A stretch of 64,000 bases of DNA. Source: Micromonospora sp. CB01531 (lineage in GTDB: Bacteria > Actinomycetota > Actinomycetes > Mycobacteriales > Micromonosporaceae). The stretch spans positions 1 through 64,000 of the forward strand of contig NZ_LWLS01000083.1 of NCBI RefSeq assembly GCF_001905095.1. The letters are read 5' to 3'. The first letter of the stretch is position 1. Each line of letters starts with the position of its first letter. Shown here piece after piece: positions 51,322-61,207 of the stretch. The notes under the pieces were generated by a model. The model had not been told where the DNA came from. It saw only the letters and a list, made by a program, of their open reading frames with translations, and ran no database searches. Both the position numbers and the translations under genes were made by a program.

Positions 51322-52872
51322 TCAGACCGGGGTGACGCCGTGGCGGCGCTTCGAGAAGTGCCGGTCCTTGCCGCGCGCGGCGGCGAACCGGCGGACTAGC
51401 TCGGCGCGCAACTCGTGCGGCTCGACGATGGCGTCCACGACCAGCTCGCTGGCGAGCCGGACGATGTCGATGTCCCGCTCGTACTCCTCGCGCTTCGCGC
51501 TGACGAAGGCGGCCCGCTCGGCCTCGTCCTCGATCGCGGCGATCTTGTTGGCGTAGACCGCGTTGACTGCGGCCTCCGCGCCCATCACCGCGATCTTGGC
51601 GGTGGGCAGCGCGATCGTCGCGTCCGGCTCGAAGCCGGGGCCGGCCATCGCGTAGAGCCCGGCGCCGTACGCCTTCCGGACCACCACGCAGATCTTGGGT
51701 ACGGTCGCCTCACTGATCGCGGTGATCATCTTGGCGCCGTGCCGGATGATGCCCTGCTTCTCCACGGCGCTGCCGACCATGAACCCGGGCACGTCGGAGA
51801 GGAACAGCAGCGGCACGTTGAACGCGTCGCAGAGCTGCACGAACCGGGTCGCCTTGTCGGCCGAGTCGACGAAGAGCACGCCGCCCTTGAACATCGAGTT
51901 GTTGCCGACCACGCCGACGACCTCGCCGTCCAGCCGGCCGAAGCCGATGGTCAGCTCCTTGGCCCAGAGCGCCTGGATCTCGAAGAAGCTGCCCTCGTCG
52001 AGCACGCCCTTGACGTACCGGCGCATGTCGAACGCCTGCCGCTCGCTGGCTGGGACCAGCGCGGCCAGGTCGGCCTTCTCGGAGGCTTCCACCGCGGGCG
52101 CCGTGGGCGGCTGCTGCGTCCAGTTGGCCGGCAGGTAGGACAGGTAGCGGCGGACCACGTCGAGCGCCTCGGCCTCGGTCTTGCAGAGGAAGTGCCCGAC
52201 GCCGGACTCGGCGCAGTGCACCTTGGCCCCGCCCATCGCCTCCAGCGTGGTCTTCTCGCCGGTGACCATCTCGACCATCCGGTCGGAGCCGAGGTACATG
52301 CTGGCGTTGCCGTCCACCATGGCCACCACGTCACAGAACGCCGGGATGTACGCCCCGCCCGCCGCGCTCGGCCCGAAGAGGGCGCAGACCTGCGGGATCG
52401 AGCCGGAGGCTCGGACCTGGTTCCAGAAGATCTTCCCGGCACCGCGCCGGCCGGGGAAGAGTTCGACCTGGTCGGTGATCCGGGCCCCGGCCGAGTCGAC
52501 CAGATACACCATCGGCACGCCGGTGTTGTACGCCCGCTCGATGGTCCGGATGATCTTCTCGACGGTACGCGCGCCCCAGCTGCCGGCCTTGACCGTGGAG
52601 TCGTTCGCCATCAGGCAGACCTGGCGGCCGTCGATGGTGGCGGTGCCGGTGACGACGCCGTCGGCGGGCAGCCCCTCGGCCAGCGCGTTGGCGTAGAGGC
52701 CGTCCTCGACGAAGGAGCCCTCGTCGACCAGGAGCGCGACCCGCTCCCGGGCGAAGAGCTTGCCCTTGGCGGCGTTCGCCGCGTGGTACTTGTCCGCACC
52801 GCCGGCCTTGGCGCGCTTGCGCAGCTGCTCCAGAGCCTCACCGTCGAGCGTCACGCCGACTCCCTCGCCCAC
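51322..52872 (-). CDS. Acyl-CoA carboxylase beta (carboxyltransferase) subunit, MCC-like
   Basis: The 516-residue protein has AccD-type carboxyltransferase motifs (ATIDGRQVCLMANDSTVKAG, MVYLVDSAGARI, FGPSAAGGAY, VVGNNSMFKGGVLF, GFMVGSAVEKQGIIRHGAK). Length and operon context fit methylcrotonyl-CoA carboxylase beta. It transfers CO2 from biotin to the acyl-CoA, with the biotin carboxylase at 54137. GTG 52872 is used, but GTG 52854 with GAGGGAG before it is also a good start. Confidence 0.88.
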   Translation of the reverse strand: MGEGVGVTLDGEALEQLRKRAKAGGADKYHAANAAKGKLFARERVALLVDEGSFVEDGLYANALAEGLPADGVVTGTATIDGRQVCLMANDSTVKAGSWGARTVEKIIRTIERAYNTGVPMVYLVDSAGARITDQVELFPGRRGAGKIFWNQVRASGSIPQVCALFGPSAAGGAYIPAFCDVVAMVDGNASMYLGSDRMVEMVTGEKTTLEAMGGAKVHCAESGVGHFLCKTEAEALDVVRRYLSYLPANWTQQPPTAPAVEASEKADLAALVPASERQAFDMRRYVKGVLDEGSFFEIQALWAKELTIGFGRLDGEVVGVVGNNSMFKGGVLFVDSADKATRFVQLCDAFNVPLLFLSDVPGFMVGSAVEKQGIIRHGAKMITAISEATVPKICVVVRKAYGAGLYAMAGPGFEPDATIALPTAKIAVMGAEAAVNAVYANKIAAIEDEAERAAFVSAKREEYERDIDIVRLASELVVDAIVEPHELRAELVRRFAAARGKDRHFSKRRHGVTPV

Positions 52873-53003
52873 CCGCGCCTCGTTGGGCGCGTCGACCGAC
52901 CTGAACGATCGTTAGGGTAGCGCACGCTGACCAGCTCCGGCGACCCAGCCCACGGCAGCCACCCGCCCCGCCGGCAGCCGGCCGACCGCACTGCGCCGGC
53001 ATG

Positions 53004-53063
53004 GTTGATCAAGGAGTTTGCGTCTGTCCGGGCCCGGATCCAGGCGCAAACTCCTTGATCAAC
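53004..53063. repeat. Palindromic intergenic repeat, copy 1
   Basis: GTTGATCAAGGAGTTTGCG (53004-53022) is a perfect 19-nt inverted repeat of CGCAAACTCCTTGATCAAC (53045-53063), extended by two pairs (one G-T). The loop holds a further palindrome TCCGGGCCCGGA (53027-53038). It lies between the HMG-CoA lyase and the carboxylase beta genes. Confidence 0.85.
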
Positions 53064-53070
53064 GCGTTGC

Positions 53071-53991
53071 TCAGGCGGGGAGGGGGGTCAGGCGGGTGCG
53101 GGGGCCGGCGCGGAGGACGCCGGAGGGGAGCTTCTTGCCGACCAGTTCCTCGGCCAACTCGGCGGCCTCGATCAGGGCGGCCAGGTCGATCCCGGTGTCG
53201 ATGCCCATGTCGTGCAGCATGTGCACGGCCTCCTCGGTGGCCAGGTTGCCGCTGGCCCCCGGGGCGTACGGGCAGCCACCGAGGCCGCCCACGCTGGCGT
53301 CGAACTCGGTGACGCCCAACTCCATCGCGGTCAGCAGGTTCGCCAGCGCGGTGCCCCGGGTGTTGTGGAAGTGCAGCAGCACGGGGATGTGGGCGTTGCG
53401 GTCACGTACCGCGGTGATCAGCTCGCGGACCCGCCGGGGCGTACCCATGCCGGTGGTGTCGCCGAAGGCCACCCGATCGGCGCCGTCGCGGACGACGCGG
53501 TCGACGATGCCGGCGACCCGCTGGGCGTCGACGTCCCCCTCGTACGGGCAGCCGAAGCTGGTCGCGATGATCACCTCGGCCCGCGCGCCCGCGCCGTGCA
53601 GCAGGTCGATCAGCTCGGCGATGTCGTCGAGGGACTCCTCCGTGGAGCGGTTGACGTTGCGCCGGTTGTGCGTGTCGCTGGCCGAGACCACCACCTCGAT
53701 CTCGGTGAAGCCGGCGGCCAGGGCCCGCTGGGCGCCCCGCGTGTTCGGCACCAGGGCGGAGTAGCGCACCCCGTCGACCTTGGTGGCCCGCTGCCACACC
53801 TCGTCGACGTCGGCCATCTGTGGGATCGCCTTGGGATGCACGAAGGAGACGGCCTCGATCCGTTGCACTCCGGTACGCGACAGCGCGTCGAGCAGCCGTA
53901 CCTTGGGGTCGGTGGGGATGGGCTCCTCGTTCTGGAGTCCGTCCCGGGGCCCGACCTCCCGGATGGAGACGAAGTCCGGCAGTTCCGCCAT
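53071..53991 (-). CDS. Hydroxymethylglutaryl-CoA lyase
   Basis: The 306-residue TIM-barrel protein starts with VSIREVGPRDGLQNE and has FGDTTGMGTP and the signature GGLGGCPYAPGASGN with the catalytic Cys. It splits HMG-CoA into acetyl-CoA and acetoacetate, the last step of leucine breakdown. It sits between the carboxylase subunit genes, flanked by two palindromic repeats. ATG 53991 has GAGGTG before it. Confidence 0.92.
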   Translation of the reverse strand: MAELPDFVSIREVGPRDGLQNEEPIPTDPKVRLLDALSRTGVQRIEAVSFVHPKAIPQMADVDEVWQRATKVDGVRYSALVPNTRGAQRALAAGFTEIEVVVSASDTHNRRNVNRSTEESLDDIAELIDLLHGAGARAEVIIATSFGCPYEGDVDAQRVAGIVDRVVRDGADRVAFGDTTGMGTPRRVRELITAVRDRNAHIPVLLHFHNTRGTALANLLTAMELGVTEFDASVGGLGGCPYAPGASGNLATEEAVHMLHDMGIDTGIDLAALIEAAELAEELVGKKLPSGVLRAGPRTRLTPLPA

Positions 53992-54063
53992 AAGGGGTCA
54001 CCTCACTGTGACGGTCTTACGTGATGGGTGCCCTCCAGCATGTCACCCCAGCCGTCAGCCGGG

Positions 54064-54122
54064 GTTGATCAAGGAGTTAGCGTCAAAATCCGACCCGGGC
54101 TGACGCAAACTCCTTGGTCAAC
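54064..54122. repeat. Palindromic intergenic repeat, copy 2
   Basis: GTTGATCAAGGAGTTAGCGTCA (54064-54085) against TGACGCAAACTCCTTGGTCAAC (54101-54122): 22-nt arms with two non-Watson-Crick positions. It shares the TTGATCAAGGAGTT core with copy 1, so both are copies of one element. It lies between the biotin carboxylase and the lyase genes. Confidence 0.85.
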
Positions 54123-54136
54123 GAGAAGCACCGGGA

Positions 54137-55504
<1,368 letters not shown>

Positions 55505-55556
55505 GCTCTCCTCCAGCGTCCAGGGGTGGGGACGCTGTCAGCCAACCACGCCCTCC

Positions 55557-55577
55557 GGGTTACCCACGAGTTACCCC
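55557..55577. promoter_or_regulatory. Candidate TetR operator before the carboxylase operon
   Basis: Plus-strand GGGTTACCC (55557-55565) and GAGTTACCCC (55568-55577) form two GTTACCC half-sites 53-73 nt upstream of the biotin carboxylase ATG. The same words occur at 19383 (etfD) and 56263 (tetR). Confidence 0.45.
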
Positions 55578-55598
55578 GACCCACCCCGCGGACCGGGA

Positions 55599-56222
55599 TC
55601 AGGCGGGGTCGGTGGGGGCCAGGAGGGCGGCGAGGGTGGCGCCGCGCAGCAGCTCGGCACGGCGGCGGCGGTCCACCTCGCCGGCGAGGAACGGGGTGGA
55701 GTTCATCAGACCGAAGGCGGCGTGGGCGAGCACCCGGGCCTCACCGTCCGGCAGCCCCGGGTGCAGTGTGGTGAGCACGGTCACCCACTCCTCGACGTAG
55801 AGCCGCTGCAGCCGGCGGATCCGTCGGCGCGGCTCGTCTGGGAGGCGGTCCAGTTCGTGCAGGTGCAGGGCGATCACCGCTGGGTTGGCCAGCGCGAAGT
55901 CCACGTGGAAGTCGATCAACGATTCCAGGGTCCCGCGCGGGTCGTCCGGGTGGGCGGCGCGCTCCCGGCCACCGGCGAGCAGCCCCTCGCTGACCGGGAT
56001 CAGCGCGGCGACGAGCATCGCCTCCTTGCCGGCGAAGTGGTGGTAGAGGGCCGGACCGGTGACCCCCGCAGCGGCGCCGATGTCGTCCATCGACACACCG
56101 TGATAGCCGCGGGAGGCGAAGAGGCCCACCGCGATCTCCAGGATCTCGTCCCGCCGGGACCGGCGTCGGCCCGCACCCGTCGCGCCGTTCGCCGCGCCCC
56201 GCGCCTGCTGTTCCACCGCCAC
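55599..56222 (-). CDS. TetR-family transcriptional regulator
   Basis: The 207-residue protein has the TetR helix-turn-helix (about residues 25-70: RDEILEIAVGLFASRGYHGVS, GAAAGVTGPALYHHFAGKEAML) and a C-terminal ligand domain. It is the first gene read toward the carboxylase operon and is the likely repressor of it; acyl-CoA ligands are common in this context. GTG at 56222 is followed by a Gln/Ala-rich head. GGTTACCC sites lie upstream of it and of the operon. Confidence 0.85.
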   Translation of the reverse strand: MAVEQQARGAANGATGAGRRRSRRDEILEIAVGLFASRGYHGVSMDDIGAAAGVTGPALYHHFAGKEAMLVAALIPVSEGLLAGGRERAAHPDDPRGTLESLIDFHVDFALANPAVIALHLHELDRLPDEPRRRIRRLQRLYVEEWVTVLTTLHPGLPDGEARVLAHAAFGLMNSTPFLAGEVDRRRRAELLRGATLAALLAPTDPA

Positions 56223-56262
56223 CGGGCCAGCCTAGACCTCAGGCGCGGCGAGGTGGAGGCTC

Positions 56263-56281
56263 GGTTACCCGTCGGTTGCCT
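56263..56281. promoter_or_regulatory. Candidate TetR operator between tetR and the MFS gene
   Basis: Plus strand GGTTACCCGTCGGTTGCC (56263-56280); on the minus strand GGCAACCGACGGGTAACC matches the site before the carboxylase operon at 13 of 19 positions. It lies in the divergent gap, 41-60 nt from the TetR start. Confidence 0.4.
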
Positions 56282-56329
56282 CACGTTTGCTTGACCCTCG
56301 ACCCGCTTCAGGCCACAGGCTCCGGCGAC

Positions 56330-57577
56330 ATGACCGCTTCCGTCCTCGGCCGCGACTACCGGCTGCTCTGGTCCGCCGCCGTCTCCTCCCGGTTCGGCGA
56401 TGCCCTGCGTACGCCGGCGCTGGCCCTGCTGGCCGCCACGCTCACCCGCGATCCCCGGGCCATCGCCGCGGTGACCGTCGCCGCCCAACTCCCGCCGCTG
56501 CTCCTCGGCCTGCTCGGCGGCGCGTACGCGGACCGGTGGGACCGCCGCCGGACGATGGCGGTGGTGGACGGGCTGCGGGCCGCCGTGGTGGCCGCCCTGG
56601 CCGGACTGGTCGCCACCGGCCGGGCCGGGGTGGCCGCGCTGGTGGTCGCCGCCTTCCTGCTCGCCGCCCTGGGCACGGTCTTCGACGCGGCCTCCTTCGC
56701 ACTGCTCCCGTCGGTGGTCGCGCCGGCCGCGCTGCCCACCGCCAACGGCCGCCTCCAGGCCGGCGCCGCGGTCGCCGGTGGGTTCCTCGGCGCCCCGCTG
56801 GCCGGGGTCCTCTTCGCGATCTCGGCGACACTCCCGTTCACCCTCGACGCCGTCACCTTCGCGGCAGCCGCCCTCCTCGTCCTCACCCTGCGCCCCGTCT
56901 CGCCGTCCGGCGAGCACCGGCACCGCCCGGCGCCGGGACGGCCGAGCGTGTGGCGAGAGGCCTGGGCGGGGATGCGCTGGCTGCGGCGGGACCCGGTGCT
57001 GTGGCGGGTGACCGTGGCGACGGCGGGGTCGAACCTCGCGATCAGCGGAGTCACGGCGGTGCTGGTGCTATACGCGCTGACCGTGCTGCGAGTGCCGCCG
57101 GCGGCGTACGGGCTGTTCGCGGCGGGGGCGGTGGTCGGTGGCCTGGTCGGGGCGCTCGGCGCCGGCCGGCTGGCGGCCCGGTTCGGCACCCTGCCCGCGC
57201 TGCGCGGGGTGCTGCTGGCGCAGACCCTGGCCCTGGCCGGGTTCGCGGTCGCCCGGCACCCGGTGCCCGGCGGCCTGGCCCTGGCCTGCTTCGCCGCCGG
57301 CACCACCGTCTGGAACAGCCTATGGTCGGCGTACGGACAGCGGCACGTGCCGGCCGGGCTGCTCGGTCGGGTCGGCGCGGCGCAGCGGACCGTCGGTCTG
57401 ATCAGCGCGCCGGTCGGCGCGGCCGTCGCCGGGTTCGCCGGCCAGGTCTATGGGGTGGCTCCGGTCGGCTGGGCGGCGGCAGGAGTGTTCGCCCTGGTCA
57501 CCGCCGGTGCATGGCGGACGCTGCGGGAGGGAGTTTCGCGCGCCGAGCGCCGGACGGAGCCGGTGCCGTTTCCTTAG
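56330..57577 (+). CDS. MFS transporter
   Basis: The 415-residue protein has 11-12 TM helices with MFS signs: the GGAYADRWDRRRTMAVVDG loop between helices 2 and 3, and a charged GRLAARFGTLPALRG repeat in the second half. Drug or metabolite export of the MFS_3 kind is likely, but the substrate is unknown. ATG 56330 is the start with the shortest leader; upstream in-frame ATG 56276 lacks the N-terminal hydrophobic pattern. It is divergent from tetR and may share its operator. Confidence 0.85.
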   Translation: MTASVLGRDYRLLWSAAVSSRFGDALRTPALALLAATLTRDPRAIAAVTVAAQLPPLLLGLLGGAYADRWDRRRTMAVVDGLRAAVVAALAGLVATGRAGVAALVVAAFLLAALGTVFDAASFALLPSVVAPAALPTANGRLQAGAAVAGGFLGAPLAGVLFAISATLPFTLDAVTFAAAALLVLTLRPVSPSGEHRHRPAPGRPSVWREAWAGMRWLRRDPVLWRVTVATAGSNLAISGVTAVLVLYALTVLRVPPAAYGLFAAGAVVGGLVGALGAGRLAARFGTLPALRGVLLAQTLALAGFAVARHPVPGGLALACFAAGTTVWNSLWSAYGQRHVPAGLLGRVGAAQRTVGLISAPVGAAVAGFAGQVYGVAPVGWAAAGVFALVTAGAWRTLREGVSRAERRTEPVPFP

Positions 57578-57606
57578 GCTGAACCGGACAGCGACAGGAG
57601 GACGGG

Positions 57607-58035
57607 GTGACGCAACCCGACGATGCCCGTACGCGGGACCGGCAGCGGATGCTGGCCGGCGTGCTGCTCGCCGGGGGCGGCCTCGCCGACGCCGTCTCCG
57701 GGGTCACCGACCTGAACGACGACCCGTACGTGGTGATCACCAAGGAAGGGCTCTACCACCTCGACCTGACCGGCTGGCTGTGGGCGCACCTGGTAACCGG
57801 GGTGCTCATGGTGCTGGGCGGGGTGCTGCTCTTCTCCGGCCGCCGCTGGTCGATCCGGTTCGCCGCGGTGGTGGCGGTGGTGGGCATCGCCCTGCACGTG
57901 CTCCTGCTGCCCTTCCGGCCGATCTGGGCGCTGATGGTGATCGGGCTGGCGGTGGCGGCCCTCGTGCTGCTCCGGCGATGCCGGCGGCAGACGCCGAGCG
58001 AACCGGTCAACTCGGCTGGCAGATTTCCTCGCTGA
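57607..58035 (+). CDS. DUF7144-like membrane protein
   Basis: The 142-residue protein has four TM helices: about 15-33, 58-77, 83-104 and 106-124. The sequence shape fits DUF7144 (MLAGVLLAGGGLADAVSGV, LDLTGWLWAHLVTGVLMVLG), an actinobacterial family of unknown function. GTG 57607 has GGAGG 5 nt upstream. It is read right after the MFS gene with about 30 bp between, so probably co-transcribed. Its last 29 bp overlap the convergent hydrolase gene. Confidence 0.75.
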   Translation: MTQPDDARTRDRQRMLAGVLLAGGGLADAVSGVTDLNDDPYVVITKEGLYHLDLTGWLWAHLVTGVLMVLGGVLLFSGRRWSIRFAAVVAVVGIALHVLLLPFRPIWALMVIGLAVAALVLLRRCRRQTPSEPVNSAGRFPR

Positions 58036-59644
58036 AGGCCGGGTCGGGCACGTGCTTGGCCCGCCAGACCGGGTTGAGCGAGAGCGGCAGCGGCGGAGCG
58101 TGCCAGGCAGCGGCGGCGTTCTGGAGCTCGCTGTAGCCGCGCTGCGGCCGGCTGACCGGCTCGCCCTCGAGGAAGTGGACCAGGCGCGCCTGGACGACCG
58201 GCGTGGCCAGCAGGCCACCGTGCAGGGCCGGCATCTGGAAGACCGGAACGCGGCTGTACTGGCCGGGAGGCGCCTCGATCGCCGTGGTGGTCGGCAGGAA
58301 CGCCACGATGCGTACGCCGGGCACCGGGCACATCAGGCCGTTGCGGTAGAAGGGGGCGTTGTCCAGCACCGACCGGATGAACGGCTCCTCCGGCCCGCTG
58401 CCCGTGTGGGCGAACGAGTCGAGGACGCCGAAGACGAACCGCAGCTCCCACCCGGCGGCGACGCCCCAGCCGCTTGACGCCCCAGCGGGCGGGTAGTAGG
58501 AGCGACCGGCGTTGATCAACGGGCTGAACATGGCCAGCATGTCCACGGCCGGGTGCGGCCGGACGGCCAGGTAGGTCCGGGCCACCAGCGCCCCCTCGCT
58601 CTGCCCCACCAGCGCCACCGGCCGTCCGGTCCGCCGGTGCAGCAGGTCCACCTGGGTGGCGAGCAGCCCCACGCTCGACTCGATCGACCGGTAGGTGTCC
58701 CGGGCGGAGTACGGCAGCGGCCGGCCCTGCGGGTCCAGGCCCCGATAGGAGAACTGCTGCACGTTCGGGTCGGCGGCCGGCTGCCCACCGGACGTGCTGC
58801 CGTGGCCGTCGAGGAAGATCACCGCGTGCCGGACGCCGGCCGGCAGGGACCGGTCGAGCACCATGGCGCGGCCCTTTGGCGACGTCCCGGGCACGAGCTG
58901 CAACACGGGCTGCACCACCACCGGCACGGCGAAGACGAGCAGCACGGCCAGCGGCGCCACCGGCACCCGCGCCCACTTCACCGGGCGGCGCGGCAGCAGG
59001 GCGGCCCGCACCGTGCGCTGCCAGAGCAGCCCGTTGATCACCCCGGCGACCGCCGCCACCGGTGCCGACCACCCGGTCGGCGCCGCCCAGACCAGCGCCC
59101 CACTCACGGTGAGCACCACGAAGTTGAGCAGGGACCAGCCGACCAACTCGACCGAGGGCAGCCCACGCCACCAGGCGCCGCGCACGGCGGCCCGTTGCAG
59201 GAACGGCGCGAGCAGGAACAGCGGCAGCAGCGAGGCGAACAACAGCCAGGAGAGCGCGACCACCGAGGCGGCGATCGACAGGGCCGCCCACGGCGAGACC
59301 ACCACGGTGATCACCACGGTGAGCACGAGGTTCCGCCGTACCAGCCAACCCAGGCCCGGCCAGGGCACCTGCCGGGGCCAGGCCAGCGCGACCAGCCCGG
59401 TGGTGAGCGATGCCCGGAACACGATGAGCCCGGCGAGTCCGACGGCGAAGGTCAGCCACGAGTCGTGGTAGACGAACAGCCATCGCAGGTCGTGGTACGT
59501 GTCGTACGGCCAGACCGCGGTGACCTGCGGCGCCAGCCCGTCGGCGGCGCGGAACCCCGAGGCGTCGAGGATGACACCCTCGACGGCCGGCGGCACGGCG
59601 GCCAGCACGAGCAGCGCGACGAACCGCTTGTCCAGGCGCCCCAC
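58007..59644 (-). CDS. Membrane-bound alpha/beta hydrolase
   Basis: The 545-residue protein has about six TM helices in the first 245 residues, then an alpha/beta hydrolase domain with the GxSxG nucleophile GQSEGALVA (about 370-375) and a RAMVLDRSLPAGVRHAVIFLDGHG oxyanion region. Such proteins are often lipases/esterases acting at the membrane; the substrate is not known. GTG at 59644 has GAGGAGGG upstream. The 3' end overlaps the DUF7144 gene. Confidence 0.75.
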   Translation of the reverse strand: MGRLDKRFVALLVLAAVPPAVEGVILDASGFRAADGLAPQVTAVWPYDTYHDLRWLFVYHDSWLTFAVGLAGLIVFRASLTTGLVALAWPRQVPWPGLGWLVRRNLVLTVVITVVVSPWAALSIAASVVALSWLLFASLLPLFLLAPFLQRAAVRGAWWRGLPSVELVGWSLLNFVVLTVSGALVWAAPTGWSAPVAAVAGVINGLLWQRTVRAALLPRRPVKWARVPVAPLAVLLVFAVPVVVQPVLQLVPGTSPKGRAMVLDRSLPAGVRHAVIFLDGHGSTSGGQPAADPNVQQFSYRGLDPQGRPLPYSARDTYRSIESSVGLLATQVDLLHRRTGRPVALVGQSEGALVARTYLAVRPHPAVDMLAMFSPLINAGRSYYPPAGASSGWGVAAGWELRFVFGVLDSFAHTGSGPEEPFIRSVLDNAPFYRNGLMCPVPGVRIVAFLPTTTAIEAPPGQYSRVPVFQMPALHGGLLATPVVQARLVHFLEGEPVSRPQRGYSELQNAAAAWHAPPLPLSLNPVWRAKHVPDPAFSEEICQPS

Positions 59645-59682
59645 GCCCCCTCCTCGGCGATCCGACGGCTCCTTAGCAGCCT

Positions 59683-59710
59683 GCCCCGCCGCGCGCGGGC
59701 ACGGCGGGGC
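59683..59710. terminator. Terminator after the rhodanese gene
   Basis: GCCCCGCCG (59683-59691) against CGGCGGGGC (59702-59710), a perfect 9-bp stem with a 10-nt loop, downstream of the rhodanese on the minus strand. Confidence 0.65.
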
Positions 59711-59759
59711 AACGCCGGATTGCCGCCCGGAAGCGTCATCCCTGGGGGCGGACGGGCGG

Positions 59760-60662
59760 TCAGCCGGTGAGGCCGCCGGGCTGATCGCCCTTGACGACAG
59801 GGGCGCGGACCAGGTTGCCCCACTCGGTCCAGGACCCGTCGTAGTTGCGGACCTGCGGGTACCCGAGCAGGTGGTGCAGCACGAACCAGGTGTGGCTGGA
59901 CCGCTCACCGATCCGGCAGTACGCGACCACGTCGTCGGCCGGGCTCAGCCCGAGCTGGTCGGCGTAGATGACGCGCAGTTCCTCGGCGGACTTGAAGGTG
60001 CCGTCGTCGTTCGCGGCGGACTTCCACGGCTTGTTCACCGCGCCGGGGATGTGCCCGCCGCGCAGCGCGCCCTCCTGCGGGTAGTCCGGCATGTGCAGCA
60101 TCTCGCCGGTGTACTCACCCGGCGAGCGGACGTCGACCAGCGGCCGGCCGGCGGCGATGTGCGCCATCACCTGCTCCCGGTACGCCCGGATCGGCGCGTC
60201 GTTCCGCTCCGGCACCGGATAGTCGGCGCGCGGCCGGGAGACCTTCTCCCGGGTCAGCTCCCGCCCCTCGGCGATCCACTTCTGCCGACCGCCGTCGAGC
60301 AGCCGGACGTCCGGGTGGCCGAAGAGGGAGAACACCCAGAGGGCGTACGCGGCCCACCAGTTGAAGTTGTCGCCGTAGAAGATCACCGTGTCGTTCCGAC
60401 CGATGCCCTTGGCGGCGCACAGCTCGGCGAAGCTCTTCGCGTCCAGGTAATCCCGGGTCACCTGGTCGTTCAGCTCGGTGTGCCAGTCGACCTTGACAGC
60501 GCCCGGGAGGTGGCCGGTGTCGTAGAGGAGCACGTCCTCGTCAGACTCGACCACCACGAGGCCCTCGTCGCCCAGGTGCTCGGCCAGCCATTCGGTGGTG
60601 ACCAGGCGCTGCGGGTCGGCGTACGACTGGAAGCGGGGATTCGGATCGCTCGGCACAGGCAT
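59760..60662 (-). CDS. sseA: Thiosulfate sulfurtransferase (tandem rhodanese)
   Basis: The 300-residue protein has two rhodanese domains (about 15-135 and 155-280). The second holds the active-site loop YCRIGERSSHTW with Cys249; the first lacks the Cys and is the inactive partner. It transfers sulfane sulfur from thiosulfate to cyanide or another acceptor and is close to SseA/CysA2 of actinobacteria. ATG 60662 is the start; GTG three codons later is possible. Confidence 0.9.
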   Translation of the reverse strand: MPVPSDPNPRFQSYADPQRLVTTEWLAEHLGDEGLVVVESDEDVLLYDTGHLPGAVKVDWHTELNDQVTRDYLDAKSFAELCAAKGIGRNDTVIFYGDNFNWWAAYALWVFSLFGHPDVRLLDGGRQKWIAEGRELTREKVSRPRADYPVPERNDAPIRAYREQVMAHIAAGRPLVDVRSPGEYTGEMLHMPDYPQEGALRGGHIPGAVNKPWKSAANDDGTFKSAEELRVIYADQLGLSPADDVVAYCRIGERSSHTWFVLHHLLGYPQVRNYDGSWTEWGNLVRAPVVKGDQPGGLTG

Positions 60663-60757
60663 GAGCCCCAAGGTACGCCCGATCGTCCGGGCAGGACCGG
60701 CCATCGCGCATCGGGTACGACGGATGTGGCGGGTCGCACGACAGCGCGCACCGATGG

Positions 60758-61204
60758 TCAGGCGCGGCGATGCACGAGGCGCCCGGCAACCACTGTGGCC
60801 AGGCAGGAGCCGCTGCCGGCGAACACGGCGAGATCGGCCCGACCGCCGGGGGCCAGCGCCGGCGGCCGGACGGCGTCGAGCACCGCGACGTCGTTGCGGG
60901 CGGCGGCGGCCCGCAGGCCCGGCTCGACCACGTGCGCGGCGAGCACCGCGGCGGCGCCGCGGCGGAACAGGGCGTGCACCCGCTCGCGCGGGGTGGGGGC
61001 GGGCGGCAGCGGCCCCTCGTGCACCAGCACCGGCCCGAGGGTCCCGGCCCACCGCCGCACCCGCACCCCGGGGTACGCCTCCGTCATCTCGGCCAGCGGC
61101 GCGACCGCCTCGACCCGGTCGCCGGACACCAGGACCGCGTGATCCGGCCGGGGCTCGTCGTCCAGGGTCAGCCGCAGCAGCGGCGCGGCGTGGATCGTCC
61201 GCAC
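60758..61204 (-). CDS. Amidohydrolase-like (composite-domain) protein of unknown function
   Basis: The 148-residue protein has a short beta domain of the amidohydrolase composite type (HAVLVSGDRVEAVAPLAEM near the start; GRADLAVFAGSGSCLATVVAGRLVHR at the end) with a reduced middle. The metal-binding barrel with its His residues is absent, so hydrolase activity is doubtful. It starts at GTG 61204, 3 bp from the stop of the GDSL gene, so the two are probably co-transcribed. Confidence 0.6.
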   Translation of the reverse strand: MRTIHAAPLLRLTLDDEPRPDHAVLVSGDRVEAVAPLAEMTEAYPGVRVRRWAGTLGPVLVHEGPLPPAPTPRERVHALFRRGAAAVLAAHVVEPGLRAAAARNDVAVLDAVRPPALAPGGRADLAVFAGSGSCLATVVAGRLVHRRA

Positions 61205-61207
61205 CGG

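Noticed and set aside
53027..53038. TCCGGGCCCGGA palindrome as an independent operator
   Set aside because: It is the loop of palindromic repeat copy 1, so it is reported with that element.
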